DNA of 17,628 bases from Bacillota bacterium (GTDB lineage Bacteria > Bacillota_A > Clostridia > Tissierellales > Peptoniphilaceae). Below, one piece after another: positions 1 through 8,564 of this stretch (position 1 is the first letter of the stretch; every line of letters starts with the position of its first letter). The stretch spans positions 1 to 17,628 of the forward strand of contig JAEZZN010000052.1 of assembly GCA_023418535.1 (NCBI GenBank), given 5' to 3'. The notes under the pieces are model-generated. The model saw only the letters and a program-made list of their open reading frames with translations, was not told the DNA's origin and did not search any database. The translations under genes were made by a program, and so were the position numbers.

Positions 1-1087
1 CACAAGCATCAATATCTGTATTCATTGAGAAATAATCGTTGTATGAATTAAATGATTTTCCAAGACCGTGGTCAAGATAAAGCATTGAAGTTACACCATC
101 AAATCTAAAACCGTCGAAATGATATTCACTTAGCCAATAATTTAAATTAGAAAGTAAGAATTTAATTACATCATCTTTTTCATAGTCAAAAACTTTTGAA
201 TCCCAGGCAGGGTGATGTCCTCTTGGACCAGAGTGGAAAAGCTGATAATCAGTTCCATCATAATTATTTACACCTTCATTTACATTTGTAGCAGCGTGGG
301 AATGGACTATATCCATGAATACTGCAAGTCCTAGCTCATGAGCTTTGTCAATTAATTTCTTTAGATTATTTGTATCTCCAAACCAATGAGAGGCAGCAAA
401 GAAATTAGTTACATGATATCCAAATGATCCATAGTATGCATGTGAAGCAACTGCCATGATTTGAATTGCATTATAACCAAGATTTTTTATTCTTGGCAGT
501 ATATCAAGAAATTCTTCATAAGTACCAATATCTTGTTTTTCTTGAGCGATACCTATATGAGTTTCATAAATATAAGGGTTGAAATTTGAGTCAATTTTAA
601 AATCATTTTTAAATTTGTATCTGTTCGACGTGTTTTCAATGATACCGTAGAAATCATAGATGCCATTATCATTTAGCTCTTGTTTTACTTTATGTATAAA
701 CATAGGAATTTTATAAACATCTACACCATTTTTACGTATAACTGTTTTAATTCTTGAATTATGAGCCAATGTTTTTTGTCCATTTATTTGAACTTCAAAA
801 TCACCTTTTTCATTTCTTTTGAGAGGAAGTAATTCCCAATTATTAAAGTCTCCACTTAGGAAAACTTCATCCGCATTTGGGGCCCATTCTCTATATATAA
901 AACCTTGCCTGTTTTTATGAAAACCATAGTATTCATGAAAATTTGCAATGCTTTTTAACTTTCTCTTATTGTTGAGAAGTTCAGATTTCTTTTCTTTATA
1001 TCTATTGATTCTTAGATAAATATCATCCTTAAAATCTATAAGATAGGGATCTTCTAAAAAAATTTTCAATTCTTTTTTATTTTCCAT
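1..1087 (-). CDS. glgB: 1,4-alpha-glucan branching enzyme, GBE1-like (5' part; runs off the window)
   Basis: I translated 362 codons from the ATG at 1087; the gene continues past base 1. The enzyme makes alpha-1,6 branches in glycogen by moving a cut alpha-1,4 chain. An N-terminal CBM48-like segment (about residues 60-110, with REWAPNADEVFLSGDFNNW) is followed by a GH13 barrel. The barrel shows MDIVHSHA (conserved region I), FHSGPRGHH, and DGFRFDGVTSMLYLDHG at about residues 325-341; D330 is the expected nucleophile. The acid/base Glu would lie beyond the window. The start is fixed by GGGAGGG a few bases upstream. These motifs match animal/plant-type branching enzymes more closely than the longer E. 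coli GlgB type (family knowledge). It is divergent to darA, and no other glycogen gene is visible. Confidence 0.93.
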   Translation of the reverse strand, partial: MENKKELKIFLEDPYLIDFKDDIYLRINRYKEKKSELLNNKRKLKSIANFHEYYGFHKNRQGFIYREWAPNADEVFLSGDFNNWELLPLKRNEKGDFEVQINGQKTLAHNSRIKTVIRKNGVDVYKIPMFIHKVKQELNDNGIYDFYGIIENTSNRYKFKNDFKIDSNFNPYIYETHIGIAQEKQDIGTYEEFLDILPRIKNLGYNAIQIMAVASHAYYGSFGYHVTNFFAASHWFGDTNNLKKLIDKAHELGLAVFMDIVHSHAATNVNEGVNNYDGTDYQLFHSGPRGHHPAWDSKVFDYEKDDVIKFLLSNLNYWLSEYHFDGFRFDGVTSMLYLDHGLGKSFNSYNDYFSMNTDIDAC

Positions 1088-1129
1088 TAAACCCTCCCAT
1101 TTTTAAATGAGTAATAAACTATTAATTGT

Positions 1130-1138
1130 ATTTTATCA
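1130..1138 (-). promoter_or_regulatory. Candidate extended -10 promoter for glgB
   Basis: Read on the minus strand, TGATAAAAT fits an extended -10 (TGn plus TAAAAT) about 43 bases before the glgB start. No good -35 is seen at 16-18 bases spacing. It lies back to back with the darA promoter in the 148-base divergent gap. Confidence 0.4.
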
Positions 1139-1162
1139 CAAAATAAAGTATATTTCCTTATG

Positions 1163-1191
1163 TGGAAAAAAAAACGAAATCATTATATAAT
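1163..1191 (+). promoter_or_regulatory. Sigma-A-type promoter for darA-holB-rsmI
   Basis: TGGAAA (1163-1168, 4/6 to TTGACA), a 17-base spacer and a perfect TATAAT (1186-1191) lie 45 bases before the darA start. The operon it would serve ends at the hairpin terminator at 3146-3181. Confidence 0.6.
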
Positions 1192-1235
1192 AAAATTAAG
1201 AATAAAAAAGAAATTAAAATAAATCTGGAGGAATC

Positions 1236-1562
1236 ATGAAATTAGTAATAGCTATAGTTCAAGATAATGATGTTAATTTACTTATGGATGATTTAGTAGA
1301 AAATGAATTTTCAGTAACTAAATTATCAACAACTGGTGGATTTTTAAGAGAAGGAAATACAACTCTTTTACTTGGGGTAGAAGAAGATAGATTACAAACA
1401 GCAATCGATTTAATCGAAAAGAATGGAAAGAAAAGAAAAGCTACAACTACATTCCTAAATTCAAGTGTCCAAGGATCTATGTTTAACTCTTTACCAGTAG
1501 AAATAGAAGTTGGTGGAGCAACTGTGTTTGTTCTTGAGATTGATCAATTTTATAAATTATAA
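1236..1562 (+). CDS. darA: Cyclic-di-AMP receptor DarA (PstA/YaaQ), PII-like
   Basis: This 108-residue cytoplasmic signalling protein matches B. subtilis DarA (YaaQ) nearly end to end as I remember it: MKLVIAIVQDND at the start, KLSTTGGFLREGNTT at residues 29-43, and EVGGATVFVLEIDQFYKL at the end. The TTGGFL(R/K)xGNTT loop binds cyclic di-AMP in the known structures. The family forms PII-like trimers; the downstream target is not known. The start is preceded by GGAGG (1227-1231). The stop codon overlaps the holB start (TAATG), so the two are probably translationally coupled. In B. subtilis this gene also lies close to holB and rsmI. It implies that the organism makes c-di-AMP, although no cyclase is in view. 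Confidence 0.95.
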   Translation: MKLVIAIVQDNDVNLLMDDLVENEFSVTKLSTTGGFLREGNTTLLLGVEEDRLQTAIDLIEKNGKKRKATTTFLNSSVQGSMFNSLPVEIEVGGATVFVLEIDQFYKL

Positions 1563-2338
1563 TGTTAAATAAAATTTTAAGTAAACAAATTGAAAATAAA
1601 GAAGTATTTCACTCATATATATTTGAGGGAGATGCCGAAAAAGTCTTTGAGCAATATGAAACTTTTACAAAACTTCTCCTAAATACTAGTGTGGATATCA
1701 CTAATTTAGTAGAAGTTATTTCATCTGATACTAATAATATAAGCATTGAAGAAATAAGAAAACTCAATAAAATGTTATATGAAAGACCTTCTGAGTTTGA
1801 GTACAATGTATATATTATCGAAGATGCACATAAGATGAGAGAAGAAGCACAGAATGCTTTATTGAAAACTTTGGAAGATTTGCCAAGCTATTCAATAGTA
1901 ATTATGACAACTAACAATAGATATAAACTTTTAAATACTATTATTTCAAGAAGTCAGGTGATTACTATATATAGTCAATATGAAATAGATTTTCAATCAT
2001 ATGAATGGAATAATTTATATAATGTTTTAACAAGTGCTTTAGAAAAAAGATACTATATGATTAATAAAGAAAGACAAAGTATCAAAGAATTAAGCGATAA
2101 TAAAATAGAAGTGCTTCATATGCTTACAAAGTTGTTTACTGATGCGTATTTTAAAGAAAAAGAAGATAATATTAAATATAATCAAATTGTAGAGAAGCTA
2201 TCTACAATTAAAAGTATTTATTTAGAAGAAATATTGTTAAGAATAGAGCAAATTAAGGAATTAACTAAAGTTAATGTAAATTTTCAGCTTGCTTTAGAAG
2301 ATTTAATATTTCTTATAATTAAAGCATATCAGGAGTAG
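1562..2338 (+). CDS. holB: DNA polymerase III delta' subunit (clamp loader), short and degenerate
   Basis: The 258-residue protein resembles clamp-loader delta'/tau. It has HSYIFEG (17-23), a Walker-B-like IIEDAHKM (85-92), NALLKTLEDLP (98-108) and ISRS (128-131) where active loaders have SRC. The family P-loop (GPxGxGKT) should follow HSYIF but reads EGDAEKV, so no ATP site remains. The four-cysteine zinc module is also missing. Delta' is the non-ATPase stator in E. coli, so these losses fit a structural role. It is shorter than the usual 300-330 residues. The start overlaps the darA stop by one base, and rsmI follows after two bases. The position between darA and rsmI supports the name. Confidence 0.82.
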   Translation: MLNKILSKQIENKEVFHSYIFEGDAEKVFEQYETFTKLLLNTSVDITNLVEVISSDTNNISIEEIRKLNKMLYERPSEFEYNVYIIEDAHKMREEAQNALLKTLEDLPSYSIVIMTTNNRYKLLNTIISRSQVITIYSQYEIDFQSYEWNNLYNVLTSALEKRYYMINKERQSIKELSDNKIEVLHMLTKLFTDAYFKEKEDNIKYNQIVEKLSTIKSIYLEEILLRIEQIKELTKVNVNFQLALEDLIFLIIKAYQE

Positions 2339-2340
2339 GA

Positions 2341-3141
2341 ATGATTTATTTTGTAGCTACACCTATTGGTAATTTAGAGGACATTACATTAAGAGCCCTA
2401 AGAGTATTAAAAGAATCAAATATAATATATTGTGAAGATACTCGAAATACAAAGAGATTACTAGATCACTATGATATAGATGGAAAACTTTATTCATATC
2501 ATAAATTTAATGAACAAAAAAGAGTAGATGAAATAATCAATCTTTCTTATGATAATGATATTTCGATAGTATCTGATGCTGGTATGCCAGGAATATCAGA
2601 TCCAGGCAATATATTAGTAAAAGCGATGATTGAAAATAATATTCCATATACTGTTCTTCCAGGAGCTACTGCATTTGCGACAGCTTTAGTATTATCTGGT
2701 TTTGATAATAGTGTGTTTACTTTTTTAGGATTTTTACCAAGCAAGTCAAGTGATAGAAAAAAAATATTAGAGAATATGAAAAAAATTAGCAATACTTTAA
2801 TATTTTATGAATCACCACATAGGATTATCAAGACTTTGGAAGATATTAGCCTGACTATGCCTGATAGAAAAGTTGCGGTAATAAGGGAAATTTCTAAGAT
2901 TTATGAAGATATAAAAATATTTAAATCTTCAGAATATAAAGATGAAGAAATAATAGATAAAGGCGAAATAGTCGTACTACTTGATAGATTTGAAGAAAAA
3001 ATTGAAATTACAGATGATTTTATAAAGAACAAATTAGAAGAACTTAGAAGTCAAGGCATGCCGAATAAAATGGCTGTAAAACAAGTTTCAAAAGAATATG
3101 AAATAAGTAAAAATAGAGTATATGAAATTTCTATAAAATAG
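2341..3141 (+). CDS. rsmI: 16S rRNA (cytidine-1402-2'-O)-methyltransferase
   Basis: A 266-residue SAM-dependent enzyme of the tetrapyrrole-methylase fold that 2'-O-methylates C1402 in the decoding centre of 16S rRNA. Visible motifs in order are VATPIGNLEDIT (5-16), CEDTR (31-35), SDAGMPGISDPG (78-89), PGATAFATALVLSG (107-120) and FLGFLPS (128-134). The C-terminal part, with NKMAVKQVSKEYEISKNRVYE, matches the small helical tail domain of the family. It starts two bases after holB, so it is part of the same operon, and is followed directly by a terminator. Length is slightly under the usual 275-290. Confidence 0.96.
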   Translation: MIYFVATPIGNLEDITLRALRVLKESNIIYCEDTRNTKRLLDHYDIDGKLYSYHKFNEQKRVDEIINLSYDNDISIVSDAGMPGISDPGNILVKAMIENNIPYTVLPGATAFATALVLSGFDNSVFTFLGFLPSKSSDRKKILENMKKISNTLIFYESPHRIIKTLEDISLTMPDRKVAVIREISKIYEDIKIFKSSEYKDEEIIDKGEIVVLLDRFEEKIEITDDFIKNKLEELRSQGMPNKMAVKQVSKEYEISKNRVYEISIK

Positions 3142-3145
3142 TAAG

Positions 3146-3181
3146 AGTAAGAATTTAGTTTACTAATTTCTTACTTTTTTT
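3146..3181 (+). terminator. Intrinsic terminator after rsmI
   Basis: A 14-bp stem with one mismatch (3146-3159 with 3162-3175), a two-base loop on paper (a larger one in practice), then six T's. It begins five bases after the rsmI stop and ends the darA-holB-rsmI unit. Confidence 0.8.
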
Positions 3182-3197
3182 ATATATAATATGATTG

Positions 3198-3206
3198 TGA
3201 TATAAT
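3198..3206 (+). promoter_or_regulatory. Extended -10 promoter for glmM
   Basis: TGATATAAT is a perfect extended -10 (TGn plus TATAAT) 30 bases before the glmM start. A second TATAAT lies at 3185-3190. The -35 region overlaps the T-run of the upstream terminator and is poor. Confidence 0.6.
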
Positions 3207-3236
3207 GTAAAATATAAATAATATCTAGGAGATTTT

Positions 3237-4580
3237 ATGAAATATTTCGGTACAGATGGCTTCAGAGGTGAAGCTAATATTGGATTAACAGTTAATCATG
3301 CATTTAAAATCGGTAGATTCTTAGGAAACTATTTTAAAAATGATAAAGAAGAATCAAAAATATTAATAGGAAAAGATACAAGAAGATCAAGCTATATGTT
3401 GGAATCAGCATTAGCTGCAGGGATAACTTCAAGCGGTAGTGATGCATATTTATTGCATGTTACGACAACACCAAGCGTTTCATATATTGCAAGAACTGAA
3501 GGATTTGATTGCGGAATTATGATATCTGCTAGTCATAATCCATATTATGACAATGGAATAAAAATTTTAGATGGTCAAGGATATAAACTTGAAGAATCAG
3601 TTTTAGAAGAACTTGAAAAATATATTGATAGCGAAGAAGACTATATACCGCTTGCAAAAGGTGAAGAAATAGGAAGAACGGTTGACTATATTTTAGGAAG
3701 AAATAGATATATTGCTTATTTATCAACTGTAGTTACTAAATCATTCAAAGATGTAAAAGTCTTAGTAGATGCTTCAAATGGTGCAGCATATCAAATTTCC
3801 AAAAATGTTTTTGATATTTTAGGAGCTGATGTTGAAATGATGAATAACAAACCTGATGGGTTTAATATCAATCTAAATGCAGGATCAACTCATATTGAAA
3901 ATTTGGCTAAAAAAGTTAAAGAAGGCGATTATGATTTAGGAATTGCTTATGATGGTGATGCAGACAGATGTCTAGCAGTTGATGAAAAAGGAAATATAAT
4001 TTCTGGAGATCACATTATTTATATATTTGCTAAAATGTTAAAAGAAAATGGAGAATTAAACAAAAATATTGCAGTTACTACAGTTATGTCAAATCTTGGT
4101 TTATATAAGGCTTTTGATAGAGAAGCAATTGAATATATTAAGACGCAAGTAGGCGATAAATATGTTTCTGAAGAAATTAAAAACAATGGTTATAGTGTTG
4201 GTGGTGAACAGTCAGGGCATATAATATTAACAAAATATGCGACAACGGGAGATGGAGTTTTAACATCATTAAAACTTATTGAAGCTATGGTAAAGCAAAA
4301 AATGCCACTATCACTTATGCTTAAGGATTTAACAATATTCCCACAAGTTCTTAAAAATGTAAGAGTTAAAGATAAAAACACGGTATTGAATGATGAAGAA
4401 ATATTAGAAGCTATTGATAATATTAGTAAAAAACTTGGAGATAGTGGTAGAATATTGGTTAGACCTTCTGGCACAGAACCACTTATCAGAATAATGATTG
4501 AAGCAGAAAATGAAGAAATTTGCAATCAACACATTGACACAGTAAGTAAAATTATAGAAGATAAAGGGTATGTAGAATAA
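3237..4580 (+). CDS. glmM: Phosphoglucosamine mutase
   Basis: A 447-residue cytoplasmic enzyme converting glucosamine-6-phosphate to glucosamine-1-phosphate on the way to UDP-GlcNAc for peptidoglycan. Family marks are YFGTDGFRG (3-11), ISASHNPYYDNG (96-107) with S99 as the phosphoserine, the metal loop DGDADR (239-244), the sugar-binding GGEQSGH segment and the C-terminal phosphate-binding RPSGTEPLIRIM. TDGFRG and ISASHNP(F/Y)YDNG point to GlmM rather than the broader phosphomannomutases. The length is normal. AGGAG at 3227-3231 sets the start. The usual bacillar partners (cdaA-cdaR) are not next to it; instead a DegV gene follows after 12 bases. Confidence 0.96.
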   Translation: MKYFGTDGFRGEANIGLTVNHAFKIGRFLGNYFKNDKEESKILIGKDTRRSSYMLESALAAGITSSGSDAYLLHVTTTPSVSYIARTEGFDCGIMISASHNPYYDNGIKILDGQGYKLEESVLEELEKYIDSEEDYIPLAKGEEIGRTVDYILGRNRYIAYLSTVVTKSFKDVKVLVDASNGAAYQISKNVFDILGADVEMMNNKPDGFNINLNAGSTHIENLAKKVKEGDYDLGIAYDGDADRCLAVDEKGNIISGDHIIYIFAKMLKENGELNKNIAVTTVMSNLGLYKAFDREAIEYIKTQVGDKYVSEEIKNNGYSVGGEQSGHIILTKYATTGDGVLTSLKLIEAMVKQKMPLSLMLKDLTIFPQVLKNVRVKDKNTVLNDEEILEAIDNISKKLGDSGRILVRPSGTEPLIRIMIEAENEEICNQHIDTVSKIIEDKGYVE

Positions 4581-4592
4581 TAGGGGAGGATT

Positions 4593-5426
4593 ATGACTAG
4601 AATTATAGTAGTAGATTCATGTGCTGAATTTAATGATGAGATGCTTGCACAAAACAATTACAAAAGAGTTCCATTTTTCGTAGATGTAAATGGAAAATAT
4701 TTGATGGCAGATTCAGAAATGGATATTGATTCATTGCTTAATGATATCAAAGAAACAAAAGATGTAACAAGAACTGCAGCGCCTACTCCTGAATCATTTT
4801 ATGAAGCTGGTAAAGGATATGATGAAGTTTTTTATGTAACTATCACCTCAAAATTGTCTACAGCATATAATAATGCCTATATTGCAAAGAATATGTTAGA
4901 AGAAGATAATCCAAATGTTAAAATACATGTTTTTGACTCGAAATCTGCAGCTTGTGGAGAAACTCTTTTAGTTGAAATGATTCAAAAAGGAATAAAAGAA
5001 AATGATACATTTGAAAAAATAGTTTCAGATGTAGAAGAAAAAATTAGTGATATGCAGACGATTTTTGTACTTGAAGATATAAGTACACTAGTAAAAAATG
5101 GAAGAGTTTCTAAAATTAAAGGCTTTTTAGCTTCAAGACTATCCATTTTTCCAATTTCTGTTGGAGTAGATGGACAGATAGATGTAAGACATCAAGCAAG
5201 AGGAGTTAAAAATGCATTAATTAAAACTGTCGATACAATAAGTGAAGTTTCAACTTTATTTAGTGATAAAACTTTGTATATAACACATGTTAAAAATGAA
5301 GAAAGAGCAAAAATTTTGAAAGATATGGTTTTAGTAAAATATGATTTTAAAGATGTTAAAATTTTTGAAGCGACTGGTTTATCAACAGTATATGCAAATA
5401 AAAATGGTTTAATAATGGCGTTTTAG
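4593..5426 (+). CDS. DegV-family fatty-acid-binding protein (FakB-like)
   Basis: A 277-residue DegV-fold protein. DegV/FakB proteins hold one fatty acid and, in the studied systems, present it to the kinase FakA for phosphorylation so that it can enter phospholipid. The visible conserved points are IIVVDSCAEF (4-13), TAAPTPESF (61-69, the TSQPSP position), TITSKLSTAY (83-92, where many relatives read TSxLSGTY), and DSKSAACGE (115-123). The lower-lobe segment has EDISTLVKNGRVSK, a strong DegV signature. It starts after a GGGGAGG site 12 bases downstream of glmM. No fakA is visible. The DegV assignment is firm; the lipid ligand and partner are inferred. Confidence 0.9.
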   Translation: MTRIIVVDSCAEFNDEMLAQNNYKRVPFFVDVNGKYLMADSEMDIDSLLNDIKETKDVTRTAAPTPESFYEAGKGYDEVFYVTITSKLSTAYNNAYIAKNMLEEDNPNVKIHVFDSKSAACGETLLVEMIQKGIKENDTFEKIVSDVEEKISDMQTIFVLEDISTLVKNGRVSKIKGFLASRLSIFPISVGVDGQIDVRHQARGVKNALIKTVDTISEVSTLFSDKTLYITHVKNEERAKILKDMVLVKYDFKDVKIFEATGLSTVYANKNGLIMAF

Positions 5427-5427
5427 G

Positions 5428-7083
5428 ATGAAAAAGATAAAAAAAGAATATATTTTATTATTTTTAATAATAGTATTTGTCTTGATAATGAATTTTATTC
5501 CAAATAAAAAACAACCATATAATAAAAATGAAAATTATATAGTTAATCCCCATAAAGTTACAGGAACAGACGTGCTAAGAATTGCTGTTCCAAAAGATAG
5601 TAATCCTTTGAATCCTTTTTTCAGTGAATCAAGCAAGATTTCATCAGTTACGAGATTATTACACTCTTCATTATTATATAAGGATGAAAATAATAATATA
5701 AAAAATGATCTTGCAAAAGACTATTGGTATGAAGATGGTGGGAAAACTATAGCCGTAATAATTAGAGATGATATTAAATTTCCTAGTGGAAAAAGTCTAG
5801 ATGCCTATGATATAAAGAGAATATTTGAAATTTTAGCTGATCCTAGTTATGAAGGTAAGTATTCTTCATATGTTGATAATATAGAAGGCTATTATCTTTA
5901 TAAGTTAAATAAAACAAACAAACTAGAAGGTATCGAGGTTTTAGGAAATAATTTTATAAAATTTAAGTTTAATGTAATAGACTTTTCAAATGTAAATTCA
6001 CTTACATTCCCTATAGTAGAAGTTCCAGAAGATGTTTACAAATATAATGATATGGGTAATCTAAAGAAGTATGAGTTTATTGATGGTCTTGGATTGTTTA
6101 ATGTAACTTCAATAAAAGATAACAAGATAGTCCTTGAACTTAAAACCGAAAATGATGATATAAAGGTGAAAAAATTTGAATTTGACTTTTTATATGCTAC
6201 AAATGCTGTAGATCAATATAAAAATGGGCAGGTAGATATTGTTTATGGATTTGCTAAGAATGAAAAGATTTTTTCAGGAATAGATGAAAGAACAATGCAA
6301 TATTCATACACTATAAACTATCAGTCAGGTTACTATTATTTACTAGGATTTAATCAGAATAGTAAATTGTTTGGAAAGGCTAAGTATAGAAGATCACTTA
6401 GAGATAGCATTGATATTGAAAAAACTATTGAAGCAAATTATCCAAAAGGAATGTTTGATTTTTCAGATATACCGGTATTTAATCATTCGTGGTTTAATGA
6501 AGAAAAGATAGGATATAAAAAAGAAGAGAATCTCTTTGACTTAATCGCTCGTAATAGAGAAAGTTTAGACCATATATTTGATGGAGAAAAGATAAATCTT
6601 AAATTAATAGCTTTAGAAGAGGATGATTTTTTCAAGAACATTGCTCAAGAATTAAAAGAACAAATTGAGAATGAATATATTAATTTAGAAATCACGTATC
6701 TATCAAGCAAGGATATGTATAAAGCATTAAATGGAGATATGGAGTTTGATTTATTTGTATCGCAAAGATTTTTTGATGATCTACCAAATCAAGTTCTACA
6801 AGAAAGATATCCTGTTGAAAAAGAATATAATATCAACACTCAGGCAAAGAATAGCTTTTTCTATATATTAAAAATGATAAAAGAAAATAATAAAGATAAA
6901 GATATTCAAATTATGACAAGACAGTGGAAAGAAAATTTCTATATCACAGCACCCTATATAGTGCTTGCTACAGAAAATACAAGTAATATAATTAATAATC
7001 GAGTTAAAAATATTTATATTAATGAATTCGTAGGAATTGATTATATTGAAAATCTTAAAAAAATAGAGTTAATAGATGAGTAA
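5428..7083 (+). CDS. Family-5 solute-binding protein, membrane-anchored, orphan
   Basis: A 551-residue protein resembling the periplasmic/extracellular peptide-binding proteins (SBP_bac_5, OppA/DppA class). DVLRIAVPKDSNPLNPFF (48-65), LLHSSLLYKDENNNIKNDLAKDYW (start of lobe I) and DDIKFPSGKSLDAYDIKRIFE (the place of the usual F-DG-LTA-DV pattern) support this. The N-terminus is basic (KKIKKE) and followed by a hydrophobic helix at about 8-24. There is no lipobox cysteine, so it probably stays attached by an uncleaved anchor. It starts one base after the degV stop, without a clear Shine-Dalgarno site, which suggests coupled translation. No permease or ATPase gene is adjacent, so the ligand and transporter are unknown; a sensory or shared-transporter role is possible. 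Confidence 0.85.
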   Translation: MKKIKKEYILLFLIIVFVLIMNFIPNKKQPYNKNENYIVNPHKVTGTDVLRIAVPKDSNPLNPFFSESSKISSVTRLLHSSLLYKDENNNIKNDLAKDYWYEDGGKTIAVIIRDDIKFPSGKSLDAYDIKRIFEILADPSYEGKYSSYVDNIEGYYLYKLNKTNKLEGIEVLGNNFIKFKFNVIDFSNVNSLTFPIVEVPEDVYKYNDMGNLKKYEFIDGLGLFNVTSIKDNKIVLELKTENDDIKVKKFEFDFLYATNAVDQYKNGQVDIVYGFAKNEKIFSGIDERTMQYSYTINYQSGYYYLLGFNQNSKLFGKAKYRRSLRDSIDIEKTIEANYPKGMFDFSDIPVFNHSWFNEEKIGYKKEENLFDLIARNRESLDHIFDGEKINLKLIALEEDDFFKNIAQELKEQIENEYINLEITYLSSKDMYKALNGDMEFDLFVSQRFFDDLPNQVLQERYPVEKEYNINTQAKNSFFYILKMIKENNKDKDIQIMTRQWKENFYITAPYIVLATENTSNIINNRVKNIYINEFVGIDYIENLKKIELIDE

Positions 7084-7097
7084 TTATGTGCTATAAT
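7069..7097 (+). promoter_or_regulatory. Sigma-A promoter for tig
   Basis: TTAATA (7069-7074), a 17-base spacer and an extended -10 TGCTATAAT (7089-7097). The -35 overlaps the end of the preceding coding sequence. No terminator is seen between the solute-binding protein gene and tig, so read-through is possible as well. Confidence 0.65.
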
Positions 7098-7132
7098 ATA
7101 AAAGCGCAAAAAATAGATAATTTGGAGGAGAA

Positions 7133-8467
7133 ATGGCAAAATTAGTGTCACATGAAAATAATAAGGCAGTATTTACAGAAATAGTACCATATGCAGACTT
7201 TAAGGAAAGTTTAAAGACAGCATACAATCAAAATAAACATAGATTTAATATACATGGTTTTAGAAAAGGGAAAGCTCCTAGAGCAATTATTGAAGCAAAC
7301 TATGGTAAAGATGTATTTTGGAATGATGCATTAGATTTATTATTACCTGAGATATATGAAAAAGCTATCGAAGAATTAAAATTAGAACCAGTTTCAAGAC
7401 CAAAAGTAGATGTTGAAGAAATGATTGAAGAAGGAAAAGACATCGAAGTTAAATTTGAAGTTGAAACTTACCCAGATATTGAACTTGCAGATTATTCAAA
7501 TATTGAAGTTGAAGAATTATCTAATGAAGTAGATGAAGAAATACTAGATGCAAGAATCCAAGAAGAAATCGAAAAAAATAAAGTAATAAAACCAGTTGAA
7601 AGAGAAATTCAAATTGGAGATTTAGTAAATATTGATTTTGAAGGATTCAAAGATGAAGTAGCTTTCGAAGGTGGAAAAGCTGAGTCTTATGAATTGAAAA
7701 TTGGATCAAAAACATTTATTCCAGGATTCGAAGAAGGTTTAATAGGAAAAACTAAAGGTGAAGAAGTAGATTTAAATATTACATTCCCAGAAGACTATCA
7801 AGCAGAAGATCTAAAAGGTCAAGATGTAGTGTTTAAGGTAAAAATAAATGAAGTAACAGAAGAAATATTCCCAGAACTTGATGATGATTTTGTAATGGAT
7901 GTATCTGAATTTGATACAGTTGATGAATATAAAAATTCATTAAGAGAAGAGTTACAAGAAAGATTAGAAGAAAATAACAAGATTAAATTAGAAAATGAAG
8001 TTTTGGATGAAGTTGTTAATAGAACAGAATTTGATGTTCCTGAAGCTATGGTTGAGACTCAATTACATGATGAATTACATGAATATGAGCATCAATTAAG
8101 CCATATGGGACTAGATATGAAAACATATTTAGAAATTACAAATTCAACAGAAGAAGACTTAAAAGATCAATTAAGAGAGAGAGCATTAAATAAAGTTAAG
8201 ATGCAAGTTATATTAGATAAACTTGTAGAAGAAAATGATTATGAAGTTTCTGAAGAAGAAATTGAAAAAGAATATGATGATGCTATGAAGCAATATGGTA
8301 GAGAAGGCGATGAAGAGTTCAAGAAATTATTGAAAGCTCAAGCTGATGAAGACCAAGTAAAACAAGTAATTCAAAGAAGAAAAGCAATTGACGCTTTAGT
8401 AGAAAATGCAGTATTTGTTGAAAAGAAAGAAGAAGTAGAAGAAGACGAATCTACTGATAAAGAATAA
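7133..8467 (+). CDS. tig: Trigger factor (ribosome-associated chaperone/prolyl isomerase)
   Basis: A 444-residue cytosolic chaperone that docks at the ribosomal exit tunnel and shields nascent chains. The ribosome-binding loop GFRKGKAP (42-49) is intact. A FKBP-type prolyl isomerase domain occupies about residues 160-245 (GDLVNIDFEGF, IPGFEEGLIGKTKGEEVDLNITFPEDY), inserted between the N-terminal domain and the long helical C-terminal arms. The C-terminal tail is strongly acidic and ends EEDESTDKE. GGAGGAG at 7124-7130 sets the start. It opens the protein quality-control block; tig next to clpP/clpX and lon is a widely conserved order. Confidence 0.97.
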   Translation: MAKLVSHENNKAVFTEIVPYADFKESLKTAYNQNKHRFNIHGFRKGKAPRAIIEANYGKDVFWNDALDLLLPEIYEKAIEELKLEPVSRPKVDVEEMIEEGKDIEVKFEVETYPDIELADYSNIEVEELSNEVDEEILDARIQEEIEKNKVIKPVEREIQIGDLVNIDFEGFKDEVAFEGGKAESYELKIGSKTFIPGFEEGLIGKTKGEEVDLNITFPEDYQAEDLKGQDVVFKVKINEVTEEIFPELDDDFVMDVSEFDTVDEYKNSLREELQERLEENNKIKLENEVLDEVVNRTEFDVPEAMVETQLHDELHEYEHQLSHMGLDMKTYLEITNSTEEDLKDQLRERALNKVKMQVILDKLVEENDYEVSEEEIEKEYDDAMKQYGREGDEEFKKLLKAQADEDQVKQVIQRRKAIDALVENAVFVEKKEEVEEDESTDKE

Positions 8468-8502
8468 AATAATTAGGGTATAGATTATTTACCGTGAAAG
8501 AA

Positions 8503-8538
8503 GGATTGGGAAATTTATATAATTTCCCATTCTGTTTT
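8503..8538 (+). terminator. Probable terminator between tig and clpP
   Basis: GGGAAATT (8508-8515) pairs with AATTTCCC (8521-8528) around a TATAT loop. The stem can be lengthened by four or five more pairs with one mismatch, and is followed by TGTTTTAT. The T-run is short, so termination may be partial. Confidence 0.6.
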
Positions 8539-8558
8539 ATTCATGTTTTCAACAAAAA

Positions 8559-8564
8559 TATAAT
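8559..8564 (+). promoter_or_regulatory. Candidate -10 for clpP-clpX
   Basis: A TATAAT 36 bases before the clpP start. No convincing -35 at 16-18 bases. I found no CIRCE element and no CtsR-type heptad repeat (GGTCAAA/AGTCAAA) in the 133-base gap, so classical heat-shock control is not supported here. Confidence 0.4.

Noticed and set aside
1088..1235. A small RNA or riboswitch in the glgB-darA divergent gap
   Set aside because: The gap is 148 bases of AT-rich DNA fully explained by two divergent promoters; no stable structured element was seen.
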